The position numbers and the translations under genes were made by a program. Below are positions 8,258 through 16,336 of a DNA stretch of 64,000 bases, piece by piece; the first letter of the stretch is position 1; every line of letters begins with the position of its first letter. Source of the DNA: Lysobacter arseniciresistens ZS79 (GTDB taxonomy: Bacteria; Pseudomonadota; Gammaproteobacteria; Xanthomonadales; Xanthomonadaceae); NCBI RefSeq assembly GCF_000768335.1, contig NZ_AVPT01000009.1, forward strand, positions 1-64,000. Reading direction: 5' to 3'. The notes beneath the pieces are model-generated. The model had not been told where the DNA came from. It saw only the letters and a program-made list of their open reading frames with translations, and did not search any database.

Positions 8258-10234
8258 ATGACCGCGCCCGCCACCCGTCCCCGCCACCGCATCAACCCGC
8301 CGGTGTTCTTCACCTCGTTCGCGCTGGTGCTGGTGTTCGTCGGGGCCGCGGTGATCTGGCCGCACGAGTCCGAGCGCATGTTCGTCGCCGTGCAGGGCTG
8401 GGTGATCCACAGCGCGGGCTGGTTCTACGTGCTGGCGGTGGCCGGCTTCCTGGTGTTCGTGGTGGCGGTGGCGGCTTCGCGCTACGGCGCGATCAAGCTC
8501 GGCCCCGACCATAGCGAGCCCGACTACAGCTACACCGCGTGGTTCGCGATGCTGTTCTCGGCCGGCATGGGCATCGGCCTGATGTACTTCGGCGTGGCCG
8601 AGCCGATCATGCACTACACCAGCCCGCCGGTCGGCGAGCCGGCGACGGTGGCCGCGGCGCGGCAGGCGATGCGCATCACGATGTTCCACTGGGGCCTGCA
8701 CGCGTGGGGCATCTACGCGGTGGTCGGGCTGGCGCTGGCGTACTTCTCGTTCCGCCAGGGGCTGCCGCTGGCGATCCGCTCCTCGCTGTACCCGCTGATC
8801 GGCCGGCGCATCCATGGCCCGATCGGGCACGCGGTCGATGTCTTCGCCGTGCTCGGCACCCTGTTCGGCGTCGCCACCTCGCTGGGCTTCGGCGCGATCC
8901 AGGTCAATTCGGGGCTGGACTACCTGTTCGGCATCCCGGTCGGCACCGGCGTGCAGGTCGCGCTGATCGCGGTGATCACCGCCTTCGCCACCCTCTCGGT
9001 CGGGTTCGGGCTGGACGCGGGTATCCGCCGGGTGTCGGAGTTCAACCTGATCCTCGCCGTCGCCCTGCTGCTGTTCGTGCTGGTCACCGGGCCGACGATC
9101 TTCCTGCTGCAGACGCTGGTGCAGAACACCGGCGCCTACCTGTCCAACCTGTTCTCGATGACGTTCAACCTCTACGCCTACCAGCCGACCGGCTGGATCG
9201 GCGGCTGGACGCTGTTCTACTGGGGCTGGTGGATCGCCTGGTCGCCATTCGTCGGCATGTTCATCGCGCGCATCTCGCGCGGCCGCACCATCCGCCAGTT
9301 CACCGTCGGCGTGCTGCTGGTGCCGCTGGGCTTCACCTTCCTGTGGATGACCGTGTTCGGCGACACCGCGATCCACATGGTGATGGTGCAGGGCATCACC
9401 GGGCTGGCCGACGCGGTCGCCACCGACGAGTCGGTCGCGCTGTTCCGCTTCCTCGGCGAGCTGCCGCTGGCGTCGGTCTCCTCGCTGCTGGCGACGGTGC
9501 TGGTGGTGACCTTCTTCGTGACCTCGTCGGACTCCGGCTCGCTGGTGGTCGACATGCTGACCTCCGGCGGCGCCGGCGACTCGCCGACCTGGCAGCGGGT
9601 GTTCTGGTCGGTGCTGGAGGGCGTGATCGCCGCGGCGCTGCTGGTCGCCGGCGGGCTGGGCGCGCTGCAGACCGCGTCGATCGCCAGCGCCCTGCCGTTC
9701 GCGATCGTGATGATCGTGATGTGCTGGGGCCTGCTGCGGGCACTGCGGATCGAGGGCGCCAAGCGCACCAGCCTGCGGGAGGCGCGGGTCGGGCCGCACG
9801 GGCCGCACGCCGCGCTCAACTGGAAGCAGCGGCTCGGCCAGATGCTGCACCACCCGACCCGCGCCGAGGTGGTCGAGTACCTGCACGAGACCGTCGAGCC
9901 GGCATTGCAGGAAGTCGCTTCCGAGCTGCGCCGGCGCGGGCTGGACGCGGTGGTCGAACACGGCGACGACGGGCGGGTGTGGGTGGAGGTCGGTCATGGC
10001 GAGGAGATCGACTTCCACTACTCGGTGCGGCCGCGCCCGTACGAGCCGCCGGCCTTCGTGCTCAACGACACCCGCGACGAGCGCGCCGAGGCACTGAAGT
10101 ACTACCGCGCCGAGGTCCACCTGCGCGAGGGCGGGCAGGACTACGACATCATGGGCTGGCGCGGGGAGACCGTGATCAACGACGTGCTCGACCACTACGG
10201 CCGCCACCTGCACTTCCTCGCCGCGGTGCGCTGA
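8258..10234 (+). CDS. betT: BCCT family choline/betaine transporter (BetT-like)
   Basis: A 658-residue, 12-helix transporter. The BCCT signature WTLFYWGWWIAWSPFVGMFIARISRGRTIR is intact (its core is at WWIAWSPFVG), and MFHWGLHAWGIYA and FVTSSDSGSLVVD match family blocks. A hydrophilic C-terminal domain of about 150 residues (from LRIEGAKRTSL to ILDHYGRHLHFL) is diagnostic of the BetT subgroup, where it helps sense osmolarity. Choline uptake is inferred; no bet oxidation genes lie nearby. Confidence 0.88.
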   Translation: MTAPATRPRHRINPPVFFTSFALVLVFVGAAVIWPHESERMFVAVQGWVIHSAGWFYVLAVAGFLVFVVAVAASRYGAIKLGPDHSEPDYSYTAWFAMLFSAGMGIGLMYFGVAEPIMHYTSPPVGEPATVAAARQAMRITMFHWGLHAWGIYAVVGLALAYFSFRQGLPLAIRSSLYPLIGRRIHGPIGHAVDVFAVLGTLFGVATSLGFGAIQVNSGLDYLFGIPVGTGVQVALIAVITAFATLSVGFGLDAGIRRVSEFNLILAVALLLFVLVTGPTIFLLQTLVQNTGAYLSNLFSMTFNLYAYQPTGWIGGWTLFYWGWWIAWSPFVGMFIARISRGRTIRQFTVGVLLVPLGFTFLWMTVFGDTAIHMVMVQGITGLADAVATDESVALFRFLGELPLASVSSLLATVLVVTFFVTSSDSGSLVVDMLTSGGAGDSPTWQRVFWSVLEGVIAAALLVAGGLGALQTASIASALPFAIVMIVMCWGLLRALRIEGAKRTSLREARVGPHGPHAALNWKQRLGQMLHHPTRAEVVEYLHETVEPALQEVASELRRRGLDAVVEHGDDGRVWVEVGHGEEIDFHYSVRPRPYEPPAFVLNDTRDERAEALKYYRAEVHLREGGQDYDIMGWRGETVINDVLDHYGRHLHFLAAVR

Positions 10235-10291
10235 GCAAGGCCCCGCCGGCTACCATTGCCGCCCGTGACATCCCCCGCCGAGACCCGACCG

Positions 10292-11002
10292 ATGACCAAG
10301 CCCACCCACCTCGACGACGCCCAGATCGAGCGCCTGGCCGACCTGCTCGAACAGCGCGCGGTGCCGTTCAAGGGCTTCAACCTGGAGGCGCTGGACGGCT
10401 ACCTGTCGGCGCTGGCGGTGTCGCCCGGCGAGGCGCTGCCGATGTCGGCGTGGGAGCCGGACGTGTGGGGCAAGCCGCCGCGCTGGGACGACGAGGCCGA
10501 GCGCGCCGAGGTCGTCACCCTGCTGCTGGCCCACCACCACATGGCCACCGCCCGCGTGCGCCACGGCGACGACGACCTGCCCGACCACCTCGCCCCGCTG
10601 CTGTGGCTGCCCGAGGACCCGGAGGAGGAAGCCGACGACGAACTCGACGTCGGCCGCGACTGGGCGCTGGGCTTCTTCACCGCGGTCGCCCTGCGCGAGG
10701 CCGAGTGGGACCGGTGGCTCGACGACAACGAGTGGATCGACGACATCTTCGGCCTGCTCGACCGCCTGGCCAGCGGCGAGGTGCTGGCCGAGGACCCGAC
10801 CGCCCCGGCCACCCCGATCAGCTACCGCGAGCGGCTGGAGATCATCGCCGGCCTGCCCGACATGCTGGCCGACCTGCACCACCACCGCATCGACGCCCTG
10901 ACCCCGCGCGAACCGATCCGCCGCGACGCCACCCCCGACCGCAACGACCCGTGCCCATGCGGCAGCGGCAAGAAATACAAGAAGTGCTGCGGCGCGAGCT
11001 GA
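10292..11002 (+). CDS. YecA/UPF0149 family protein with C-terminal SEC-C zinc motif
   Basis: A 236-residue acidic protein. Residues 5-200 match the YgfB/YecA all-helical fold ([27 protein letters not shown]), and the end carries the SEC-C zinc-binding tail [17 protein letters not shown]. The same tail in SecA binds zinc and contacts SecB or ribosomes, so a ribosome- or chaperone-linked role is possible but unproven. The ATG at 10292 gives the family-like start [12 protein letters not shown]. Confidence 0.88.
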   Translation: MTKPTHLDDAQIERLADLLEQRAVPFKGFNLEALDGYLSALAVSPGEALPMSAWEPDVWGKPPRWDDEAERAEVVTLLLAHHHMATARVRHGDDDLPDHLAPLLWLPEDPEEEADDELDVGRDWALGFFTAVALREAEWDRWLDDNEWIDDIFGLLDRLASGEVLAEDPTAPATPISYRERLEIIAGLPDMLADLHHHRIDALTPREPIRRDATPDRNDPCPCGSGKKYKKCCGAS

Positions 11003-11090
11003 GCCGGACGGGATGCGCGCCGCGGCCGATGGGCCGTGCCGGTAATCCTTGATCCGTAATCGTCCGGGGCACGCCCATTCACCGCTTTTC

Positions 11091-11163
11091 GTAGGAGCGA
11101 CGTAAGTCGCGACCCGCCGACCCCGCCTACCGATGTACAGGTCGCGACTCACGTCGCTCCTAC
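11091..11163. repeat. REP/SMAG-like inverted pair
   Basis: GTAGGAGCGACGTAAGTCGC at 11091 is mirrored by a reverse-complement unit ending GTCGCTCCTAC at 11163, with a spacer of about 30 bp. It lies between convergent genes. Confidence 0.85.
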
Positions 11164-11221
11164 ATCCAGGCGACCATCCGGTGCCCGCGGCCACGGGCTC
11201 CCGCCCCACCGCGCCCCATCC

Positions 11222-11560
11222 TCACAACAACCGCGTTCCCAGCGGCACCTCCCGATCGGGCACGCACAACGCCACGTCGCCGTTCGCGTCGTGGAAGCCG
11301 GTCACCAGGCACTCCGACATCAGCGGCCCGATCTGCTTGGGCGGGAAGTTCACCACCGCCACCACCAGCCGCCCGACCAGCTCGTCCGGCGTGTACAGCG
11401 CGGTGACCTGCGCGCTCGACTTGCGCACCCCGATCGCCTCGCCGAAGTCGACCCGCAGCACGTAGGCCGGCTTGCGGGCCTGCGCGAACACCTCGGCGCC
11501 GACGATGCGGCCGACCCGCAGCTCGACCTTCAGGAAGTCCTCGAAACCGATCGTGTCCAT
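11222..11560 (-). CDS. csaA: CsaA-like tRNA-binding domain protein
   Basis: A 112-residue single-domain OB-fold protein. FEDFLKVELRVGRIVGAE and LVVAVVNFPPKQIGPLMSECLVTGF match CsaA and the C-terminal domain of MetRS/Arc1p. CsaA has export-related chaperone activity and tRNA-binding ability in other bacteria. The ATG at 11560 has GGAG 8 bases upstream and gives the usual start MDTIGFEDFL; ATGs at 11572 and 11581 are less likely. Confidence 0.88.
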   Translation of the reverse strand: MDTIGFEDFLKVELRVGRIVGAEVFAQARKPAYVLRVDFGEAIGVRKSSAQVTALYTPDELVGRLVVAVVNFPPKQIGPLMSECLVTGFHDANGDVALCVPDREVPLGTRLL

Positions 11561-11658
11561 CGTCGTCTCCATGCGCGGCATCCTACGCCGCCGCCGGCGT
11601 CCGCACGCTTCAGCCGCCCGCGCGGAACCGCCAGGCCACCGTTGCTATCCTTCCGCGC

Positions 11659-11705
11659 GGAGGACGACCTCCCCCGTTGCGGGCACCACGACCAGGACGG
11701 CCTGG
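11659..11705 (+). promoter_or_regulatory. Guanidine-II (mini-ykkC) riboswitch
   Basis: Two hairpins with the diagnostic ACGR tetraloops lie just upstream of sugE: GGAGG-ACGA-CCTCC at 11659-11672 and CCAGG-ACGG-CCTGG at 11692-11705, joined by a 19-base linker. The 3' arm CCTGG (11701-11705) can instead pair with CCAGG at 11711-11715, which contains part of the sugE ribosome site. Guanidine binding would hold hairpin 2 closed and free the ribosome site, the known mechanism for this class upstream of guanidinium exporters. Confidence 0.9.
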
Positions 11706-11723
11706 CACCACCAGGAGCCTGCC

Positions 11724-12038
11724 ATGGCCTGGATTTCCCTGTTCTTCGCCGGACTGCTCGAAGTGGTCTGGGCGTTCTCGATGAAGCAGTCCGAAGGCTT
11801 CACCCGGTTGATGCCGAGCCTCGTCACCGCGGTCGCGATGACCGCCAGCTTCGCCCTGCTCGCGTTCTCGATGCGGCAGCTGCCGCTGGGCACCGCCTAC
11901 ACCGTCTGGACCGGCATCGGCGCGGTTGGCGCGTTCATCGCCGGCGCCGCCTTCCTCGGCGAACCGCTGACCCCGATGCGGGTCACCGCCGCGGCGCTGA
12001 TCGTGTCCGGGCTGGTGCTGATGAAGCTGTCGTCGTAG
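11724..12038 (+). CDS. sugE: SMR family guanidinium exporter SugE/Gdx
   Basis: A 104-residue, four-helix small multidrug resistance protein. The essential membrane Glu lies in LLEVVWAFSMKQSEGFTR, and the GTAYTVWTGIGAVGAF and GEPLTPMR motifs are typical of the SugE/Gdx branch rather than EmrE. The guanidine-II leader upstream supports guanidinium/H+ exchange as the real role. The ATG at 11724 follows CAGGAG. Confidence 0.95.
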   Translation: MAWISLFFAGLLEVVWAFSMKQSEGFTRLMPSLVTAVAMTASFALLAFSMRQLPLGTAYTVWTGIGAVGAFIAGAAFLGEPLTPMRVTAAALIVSGLVLMKLSS

Positions 12039-12073
12039 CGGCGGCCCGCCCCCGTCCGCGCGCCCCGGTTCCT

Positions 12074-12260
12074 GTAGGAGCGACGCAAGTCGCGACCCGC
12101 CGACCCCGCCAACCGACGTACAGGTCGCGACTCACGTCGCTCCTACCGCCGCACGCATCGCCACCACCCGTGCACCGACGCACCGCCCCATGTAGGAGCG
12201 ACGTAAGTCGCGACCCGCCGACCCTGCCTACCGACCCACAGGTCGCGGCCCGCGTCGCCC
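12074..12260. repeat. Two consecutive REP/SMAG-like inverted pairs
   Basis: The first pair spans 12074-12146 (GTAGGAGCGACGCAAGTCGC to TCGCTCCTAC). The second starts at 12192 with GTAGGAGCGACGTAAGTCGC and ends near 12260 with a decayed right arm (GTCGCGGCCCGCGTCGCCCC). Together they fill most of the gap between convergent sugE and crcB; nothing else is seen there. Confidence 0.85.
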
Positions 12261-12308
12261 CAACCGGCAAATGGATGCCGCGCCCGCCGGTGGATGCCCA
12301 CGCCCCGC

Positions 12309-12722
12309 TCAGCGCGGCAGCATCGCCACCGCGCGGATCCCCACCCACACCGCCGCGATGCCGAGCACCATGCTCGAGCCCGCGTACAGCGCCGCCACCG
12401 CGAACTCGCCGCGGCGGACCAGCTGGGTCGCTTCCAGCCCGAACGCGGAGAACGTGGTGAACCCGCCGAGCACGCCGGTGAACAGCAGCAGCCGCGTGCC
12501 CGGCCCGAACACCCCGTAGCGCGCCACCGCGCCGGCCAGCAGCCCCATCACCAGGCAGCCGGCCAGGTTGACCGCGAACGTCGCGAGCGGGAACCGCGTC
12601 GGCCCCGCGAAGTGCAGCACCCAGCCGCCCAGCGCATACCGCGCGACCGAGCCGGCGAACCCGCCGAGCCCGACCAGCAGCAGCTCCTTCAGCGCCACGC
12701 GCGACGCCCCGGCGCCGGCCAC
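12309..12722 (-). CDS. crcB: Fluoride channel CrcB (Fluc)
   Basis: A 137-residue, four-helix membrane protein that exports fluoride as an antiparallel dimer. The key motifs are present: GGFAGSVARY, the pore Asn region FAVNLAGCLVMG, and GVLGGFTTFSAFGLE with the Phe-box and TTFS sodium site. It lies 13 bp behind a small membrane protein gene. No fluoride riboswitch is visible upstream, so its expression may follow that operon. Confidence 0.95.
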   Translation of the reverse strand: MAGAGASRVALKELLLVGLGGFAGSVARYALGGWVLHFAGPTRFPLATFAVNLAGCLVMGLLAGAVARYGVFGPGTRLLLFTGVLGGFTTFSAFGLEATQLVRRGEFAVAALYAGSSMVLGIAAVWVGIRAVAMLPR

Positions 12723-12735
12723 GGGTGCGCCGTGG

Positions 12736-13032
12736 TCAAACCCGCGCCTCCAGCACCAGCCCGGCCAGCACCAGCCCGATGCCGAGCAGCGAGGCCCAGC
12801 GCCCGGTCGCGTCGACCGGCACCGGCTCGCCGGCGGCGTCGCGCGGGGTGCCGAAATCGTTGCGCCAGGTGCCGTAGGCGATCAGCCCCAGCCCGAGGCC
12901 GGTGAGCAGCTCGTCCATCGCCCAGCCGCCGGCGACGAAATCGGCCAGGTTGACCGCGGCGAGGATGCCCGCGACCCAGACGAAGACCTTGGCGCCGGTG
13001 CCGAGCGCGCGCGTCGGTGATGGATCGGTCAT
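12736..13032 (-). CDS. Small membrane protein of unknown function
   Basis: A 98-residue protein with three hydrophobic segments (VFVWVAGILAAVNLADFVAGG, LLTGLGLGLIAYGTW, WASLLGIGLVLAGLVLEA). I do not recognise a family. It is followed 13 bp later by crcB in the same direction, which suggests one operon. Confidence 0.6.
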   Translation of the reverse strand: MTDPSPTRALGTGAKVFVWVAGILAAVNLADFVAGGWAMDELLTGLGLGLIAYGTWRNDFGTPRDAAGEPVPVDATGRWASLLGIGLVLAGLVLEARV

Positions 13033-13083
13033 GTGTTGCCCCTGTGTGCGGTTGCGTTGTGCGGATGCCGGGCAGCTTACGCG

Positions 13084-13479
13084 TCACTCGAAACGTTCGA
13101 TGGCGTCGGGCAGCCGCACCCACGGGTGGCGGCGCGCGTCGTACACCGACACCCGCGGCGGCGGGAAGCCGGCGTCGGCGAACGCGCCGGCCGGGATCGC
13201 GACCATGCCGGGGATCGCGTCCATCAGGTAGTAGACCGTGGCGCCGCACACCGGGCAGAAGTGGAAGCGCGCGGCGGTGCCGGCGTCGCCGGTGCGCGCG
13301 AACACCGTGCTGTCGCCGGCGACCGTCACCGCGTCCTGCGGGAACCGCGCCTGCACGCCGAACACGCTGCCGGTGCGCCGCTGGCAGGCGTGGCAGTGGC
13401 AGACCGAAATGCGGACCGGCTCGCCGGTGGTGGTGGCGGTGAGCTGGCCGCAGCTGCAGGAGGCGTGGCGGGTGGTCAT
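13084..13479 (-). CDS. GFA family zinc protein
   Basis: A 131-residue protein of the glutathione-dependent formaldehyde-activating (GFA) / CENP-V fold. All expected Cys ligands are visible: CSCGQL, CHCHACQRRTGS and the distal FCPVCGATV. Members bind two zinc ions; most are not shown to act on formaldehyde, so only the fold is called here. It precedes two small membrane protein genes on the same strand after a 51-bp gap. Confidence 0.88.
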   Translation of the reverse strand: MTTRHASCSCGQLTATTTGEPVRISVCHCHACQRRTGSVFGVQARFPQDAVTVAGDSTVFARTGDAGTAARFHFCPVCGATVYYLMDAIPGMVAIPAGAFADAGFPPPRVSVYDARRHPWVRLPDAIERFE

Positions 13480-13590
13480 GGGGGGAATCTACACGGCCAC
13501 GATCCGTCGGGCATCGCAGGACGCGCAGCGACCGGGGCCTGTATCCCCTTGTTATGCTGCGCCCGGTTTCAAGGCGATATGGAGATTGCC

Positions 13591-14586
13591 GTGTCACGGA
13601 TGTGGATCGTACTGGGTGATGTCACCACCAGCGGCGGGCGGGTGGTCACCGCCTCGCAGTTCACCGATATCGACGGGAAGGGCGTTGCCCGGCGCAACGA
13701 CAAGGCGACCTGTCCCCAACACAAGGGCGTGTTCGCGATCGTGGGTGGCTACGACCCCACCACCGTCATCGACGATGCCGAAGTGGCCCTGCACGGGGCA
13801 ACGCTCGCGTGCGGTTGCCAGGTACTGGCCACGCAGCAGTTCCGTGTGCTCAACACCACCGCACCTGGCGCCTCCGCAGCGCCCGCTTCGATGAGCGACG
13901 GCGGTGCGCAACCCGTAGGTACGCGGCAGTTCATGCCAAACAGCGGTTCTGGCCTGGGGGCGGATCTTGCGGATGTATCGGCCGTCACCGCAGCGGACGT
14001 CGAGGCGCCGGAAGGCGCCGGACCCGACGACTGCGAAGCAAGGTTCCACAAGGTGTCCCGCGTTGTGCTCGCCAACGAAGGCGGGTTTGTCGACGATCCC
14101 GACGATGCCGGTGGCGCGACGAACATGGGCATCGCATGGCGTACGTGGCAGAACTATGCAAAGACCGACCTGGGCGTCGATCCAACACTTGAGAACCTGA
14201 AGCGACTGACCGAAGACCAGGCGGAGACGATCTACCGCAAGCGCTATTGGGAGCCCCGCGGCTTCTGCAGGATCGACAACCCGCGCGTCGCCCTGATGGT
14301 GTACGACTGGACCATCACTTCGGGAAAGGCCGTCCGCGAGGTACAGCAGGTGCTTTCGGGGCGGTTCGGGGCGGACGTCACTGTCGACAATGCGATGGGT
14401 GGACAGACCATCGACGCCATCAACGACGTGCCGGATCAGGAGGCGCTGCTCAACGCCATCGCGGACGCACGCAAGGACTATTACCGCTCCCTGACCTTCA
14501 ACCGGGACGGCAGCCGCAACAGCAATCAGAAGTTTCTCAAGGGCTGGCTTGCCCGTGTCGACCGCTGCCTGGGAGTGGGTCAATGA
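13591..14586 (+). CDS. PAAR-domain T6SS effector with GH108 muramidase domain
   Basis: A 331-residue protein. Residues 1-90 form a PAAR repeat domain ([35 protein letters not shown]), the sharp tip of a type VI secretion spike. After a linker, residues 155-330 match glycoside hydrolase family 108 with the catalytic Glu in LANEGGFVDDP (E163) and GGATNMGIAW. It probably delivers a peptidoglycan-cleaving toxin into a rival's periplasm. The GTG at 13591 has GGAG 6 bases upstream and aligns with the start of the paralogue at 17979; an ATG at 13579 is possible. It overlaps the next gene by 4 bp. Confidence 0.85.
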   Translation: MSRMWIVLGDVTTSGGRVVTASQFTDIDGKGVARRNDKATCPQHKGVFAIVGGYDPTTVIDDAEVALHGATLACGCQVLATQQFRVLNTTAPGASAAPASMSDGGAQPVGTRQFMPNSGSGLGADLADVSAVTAADVEAPEGAGPDDCEARFHKVSRVVLANEGGFVDDPDDAGGATNMGIAWRTWQNYAKTDLGVDPTLENLKRLTEDQAETIYRKRYWEPRGFCRIDNPRVALMVYDWTITSGKAVREVQQVLSGRFGADVTVDNAMGGQTIDAINDVPDQEALLNAIADARKDYYRSLTFNRDGSRNSNQKFLKGWLARVDRCLGVGQ

Positions 14587-15023
14587 AGTGTCTGAAAGCC
14601 ATCGTCATCGCCTTCACCTGCATCGTCTTGAGCGCCTGCGCTGCAACCCGAGCCGACTCGGGATCATCCGCCCTGGCCGGCAGTTGGGAAGAGGAAGTCC
14701 TGCGCGACGGCAGCGATGTCCCCTACTCGGTGCTCACGGTCGAGTTGCGCGTGTCCGGTCAGACGCTCGCTGGCTCCTACTGCTTCGTGACCCGATTCGG
14801 CGGGAAGATCGATTGCGACCCGGAGAGCGGCGACAACCTTGCAGGGGTGGTTCACCCGGATGGGTCGGCCACCGTTTACTTCGATTCGACGTTCGGCGCG
14901 ACCGGCGGCATGGCCGTGCTGAAGTCCAGTGGCGACCGGTTGGAATGGACGACCGTGGAACCGCCGACCGGCGGCGATTTCTACGGCCCCGACTCGGCGG
15001 TGCTGCATCGAGTCGAGCGCTAG
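14583..15023 (+). CDS. Probable immunity lipoprotein of the muramidase effector
   Basis: A 146-residue protein with signal peptide and lipobox (IVLSACAATRA), then a beta-rich domain (LAGSWEEEVLRDG, LTVELRVSGQTLAGSYCFV) resembling small periplasmic inhibitor folds. The ATGA overlap with the effector gene, periplasmic location and lower GC fit a cognate immunity protein that blocks the muramidase. No named family is recognised; the role is inferred from position. Confidence 0.7.
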   Translation: MKCLKAIVIAFTCIVLSACAATRADSGSSALAGSWEEEVLRDGSDVPYSVLTVELRVSGQTLAGSYCFVTRFGGKIDCDPESGDNLAGVVHPDGSATVYFDSTFGATGGMAVLKSSGDRLEWTTVEPPTGGDFYGPDSAVLHRVER

Positions 15024-15040
15024 ATGTGATCTCTCAGTAG

Positions 15041-15186
15041 GTTGTTCATCCGGGGTGATCCCGGAAGACTGGAGGTGCGAATCAACGCCTTGCGGTCGAG
15101 CCCTTTTGGTTGAGCGGGTGTTCGAACAGGGTTTGCGGGTGGAGGAGGCGGCACACGCTGCCAGAGTGAGCGTGCGCAGGACTAAG
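15041..15186 (+). mobile_element. IS481-family transposase relic, left end only
   Basis: One frame (15079-15186) encodes STPCGRALLVERVFEQGL followed by RVEEAAHAARVSVRRT, which matches the N-terminal helix-turn-helix of IS481-type transposases. The start codon region and everything past the HTH are missing. The flank TGTTCATCCGGGGTGATCCC at 15041 looks like the element's left terminal repeat, and GTGACCCCGGAC at 15281-15292 may be a decayed right end. It is a dead fragment just upstream of abiF. Confidence 0.55.
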
Positions 15187-15256
15187 TCTGACCCGCATGC
15201 GGAAATCATCTTAATGACAAGCGGTTTTCCGGGTCGTGGCACCCGCGTGAGTAGAC

Positions 15257-15291
15257 TCCGGGGGGGCATCACGGGGCATGGTGACCCCGGA
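15257..15291 (+). promoter_or_regulatory. Long hairpin immediately before the abiF ribosome site
   Basis: TCCGGGG (15257-15263) pairs with CCCCGGA (15285-15291), and TCAC (15269-15272) with GTGA (15281-15284), giving 11 bp with one asymmetric bulge. It ends two bases before the AAGGAG of abiF. It could restrict translation or stabilise the mRNA, or may be only the remnant end of the IS481 relic. Confidence 0.4.
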
Positions 15292-15302
15292 CAAGGAGCG
15301 TC

Positions 15303-16280
15303 ATGGCATACGACCGACCATGGAAGTCATTTGAGGAGCAACTGGAGCTGCTGCGATCGCGCGGGCTACAGGTGTCCGATGAGCAGGCTGCGCTTCGCTG
15401 TCTGGAGCGCATCGGCTATTACCGCCTGAGCGCCTACTGGTACCCGTTCCGGGTGTTCCGGCACGTGCAGGATCCTGGCACCCACGCTCTGACGACGGTC
15501 AGGACTGACGAGTTCGTGCGCGACACCCACTTCTCGGATGCGTACGAGCTGTACTTGTTCGACAAGAAGCTGCGCCTGCTGGTGCTCGACGCGATGGAGC
15601 GGATCGAGATCGCGCTTCGAGTGGACGCGGCGTACGAACTCGGGCGCAGCGGGGCATTCGCGCATCTCGGAACCGAAGCCCTTCATGCCGTCGCCAGCAA
15701 GACGAACCGCCGCACGGGCCGTACGCGGTACGAGGAGTGGCGCTCCCGGTTCGACTCGCTTCTCGATCGCTCCAAGGAGGATTTCGTTGAGCACTACAGG
15801 GAGCGCCACGGCGCCGACCTGCCGATCTGGGTGGCGGTCGAGGTGATGGATTTCGGCAGCGTCTCCCAACTGTTCTCGATGATGAAAGTTTCCGCCCTGC
15901 GAAACATCGCGGACAAGTACGGAGTGCCGGATACCCGAGTACTGCTCGGCTGGCTGCGGTCGCTGAACTACCTGCGCAACCTCGCGGCACACCACAGCCG
16001 CTTGTGGAACCGAAACGTGATCGATCAGCCGGTGCTGTGCGGGCCTAGCGAACTGGAGTGGTGTGATGCCTTCATCGGCCAGCCCTCCCTGGTTGCAAAA
16101 CCATTCCTGCTGTTGGCGATTGCACGGCACATGTTGCGAGCGCTTTTCCCCGAGACCCGCTGGGCGGCGCAGGTGGCAGAGCACCTGAACCACTTCCCCA
16201 GGCAACAATCGAGCCGGAAGCTTTCCCTGACCGATATGGGAGCACCCGACGGGTGGGAAGCCTGGTGGACACGCAAATAA
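15303..16280 (+). CDS. AbiF/AbiD-type abortive infection protein (Abi_2, HEPN RNase fold)
   Basis: A 325-residue Abi_2 (PF07751) protein. The N-terminal block IGYYRLSAYWYPF (residues 37-49) and LRLLVLDAMERIEIALR are family hallmarks. The C-terminal part carries RNLAAHHSRLWNR, in which R225-x4-H230 is an Rx4-6H HEPN RNase motif. Family members stop phage growth by killing or arresting the cell; AbiF-type proteins are reported as RNA-controlled toxins related to Cas13 ancestors. AAGGAG precedes the ATG. It sits alone between two convergent effector modules, beside a structured RNA on the other strand. Confidence 0.9.
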   Translation: MAYDRPWKSFEEQLELLRSRGLQVSDEQAALRCLERIGYYRLSAYWYPFRVFRHVQDPGTHALTTVRTDEFVRDTHFSDAYELYLFDKKLRLLVLDAMERIEIALRVDAAYELGRSGAFAHLGTEALHAVASKTNRRTGRTRYEEWRSRFDSLLDRSKEDFVEHYRERHGADLPIWVAVEVMDFGSVSQLFSMMKVSALRNIADKYGVPDTRVLLGWLRSLNYLRNLAAHHSRLWNRNVIDQPVLCGPSELEWCDAFIGQPSLVAKPFLLLAIARHMLRALFPETRWAAQVAEHLNHFPRQQSSRKLSLTDMGAPDGWEAWWTRK

Positions 16281-16329
16281 AAACCCCCGCGCAGTTCCCA
16301 GCGATTTGCAGGGAGGCGGGGGCCGTGTT
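16277..16329 (-). ncRNA. Candidate AbiF-associated RNA (RNA antitoxin), doubling as terminator
   Basis: On the minus strand, an RNA starting near 16329 would read AACACGG, then CCCCCGC (16322-16316), UCCC, an 11-base loop UGCAAAUCGCU, GGGA, ACUGC, GCGGGGG (16290-16284) and U5AU3. The outer 7-bp and inner 4-bp stems are perfect. Loop bases GCA can also pair with UGC beside the stem, forming a small pseudoknot. A promoter-like sequence lies just upstream. It overlaps the abiF stop codon. A conserved abiF RNA is known beside Abi_2 genes. A plain terminator for the leftward operon is the alternative. Confidence 0.6.
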
Positions 16330-16336
16330 GACGCTA

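Noticed and set aside
12723-13083. Fluoride riboswitch for crcB
   Set aside because: The region upstream is coding for a small membrane protein or too short, and the conserved fluoride aptamer motifs were not found.
16284-16322. Hairpin as a plus-strand terminator of abiF
   Set aside because: The plus strand has no U-tract after the stem (CCGTG follows); the U-tract is on the minus strand only.
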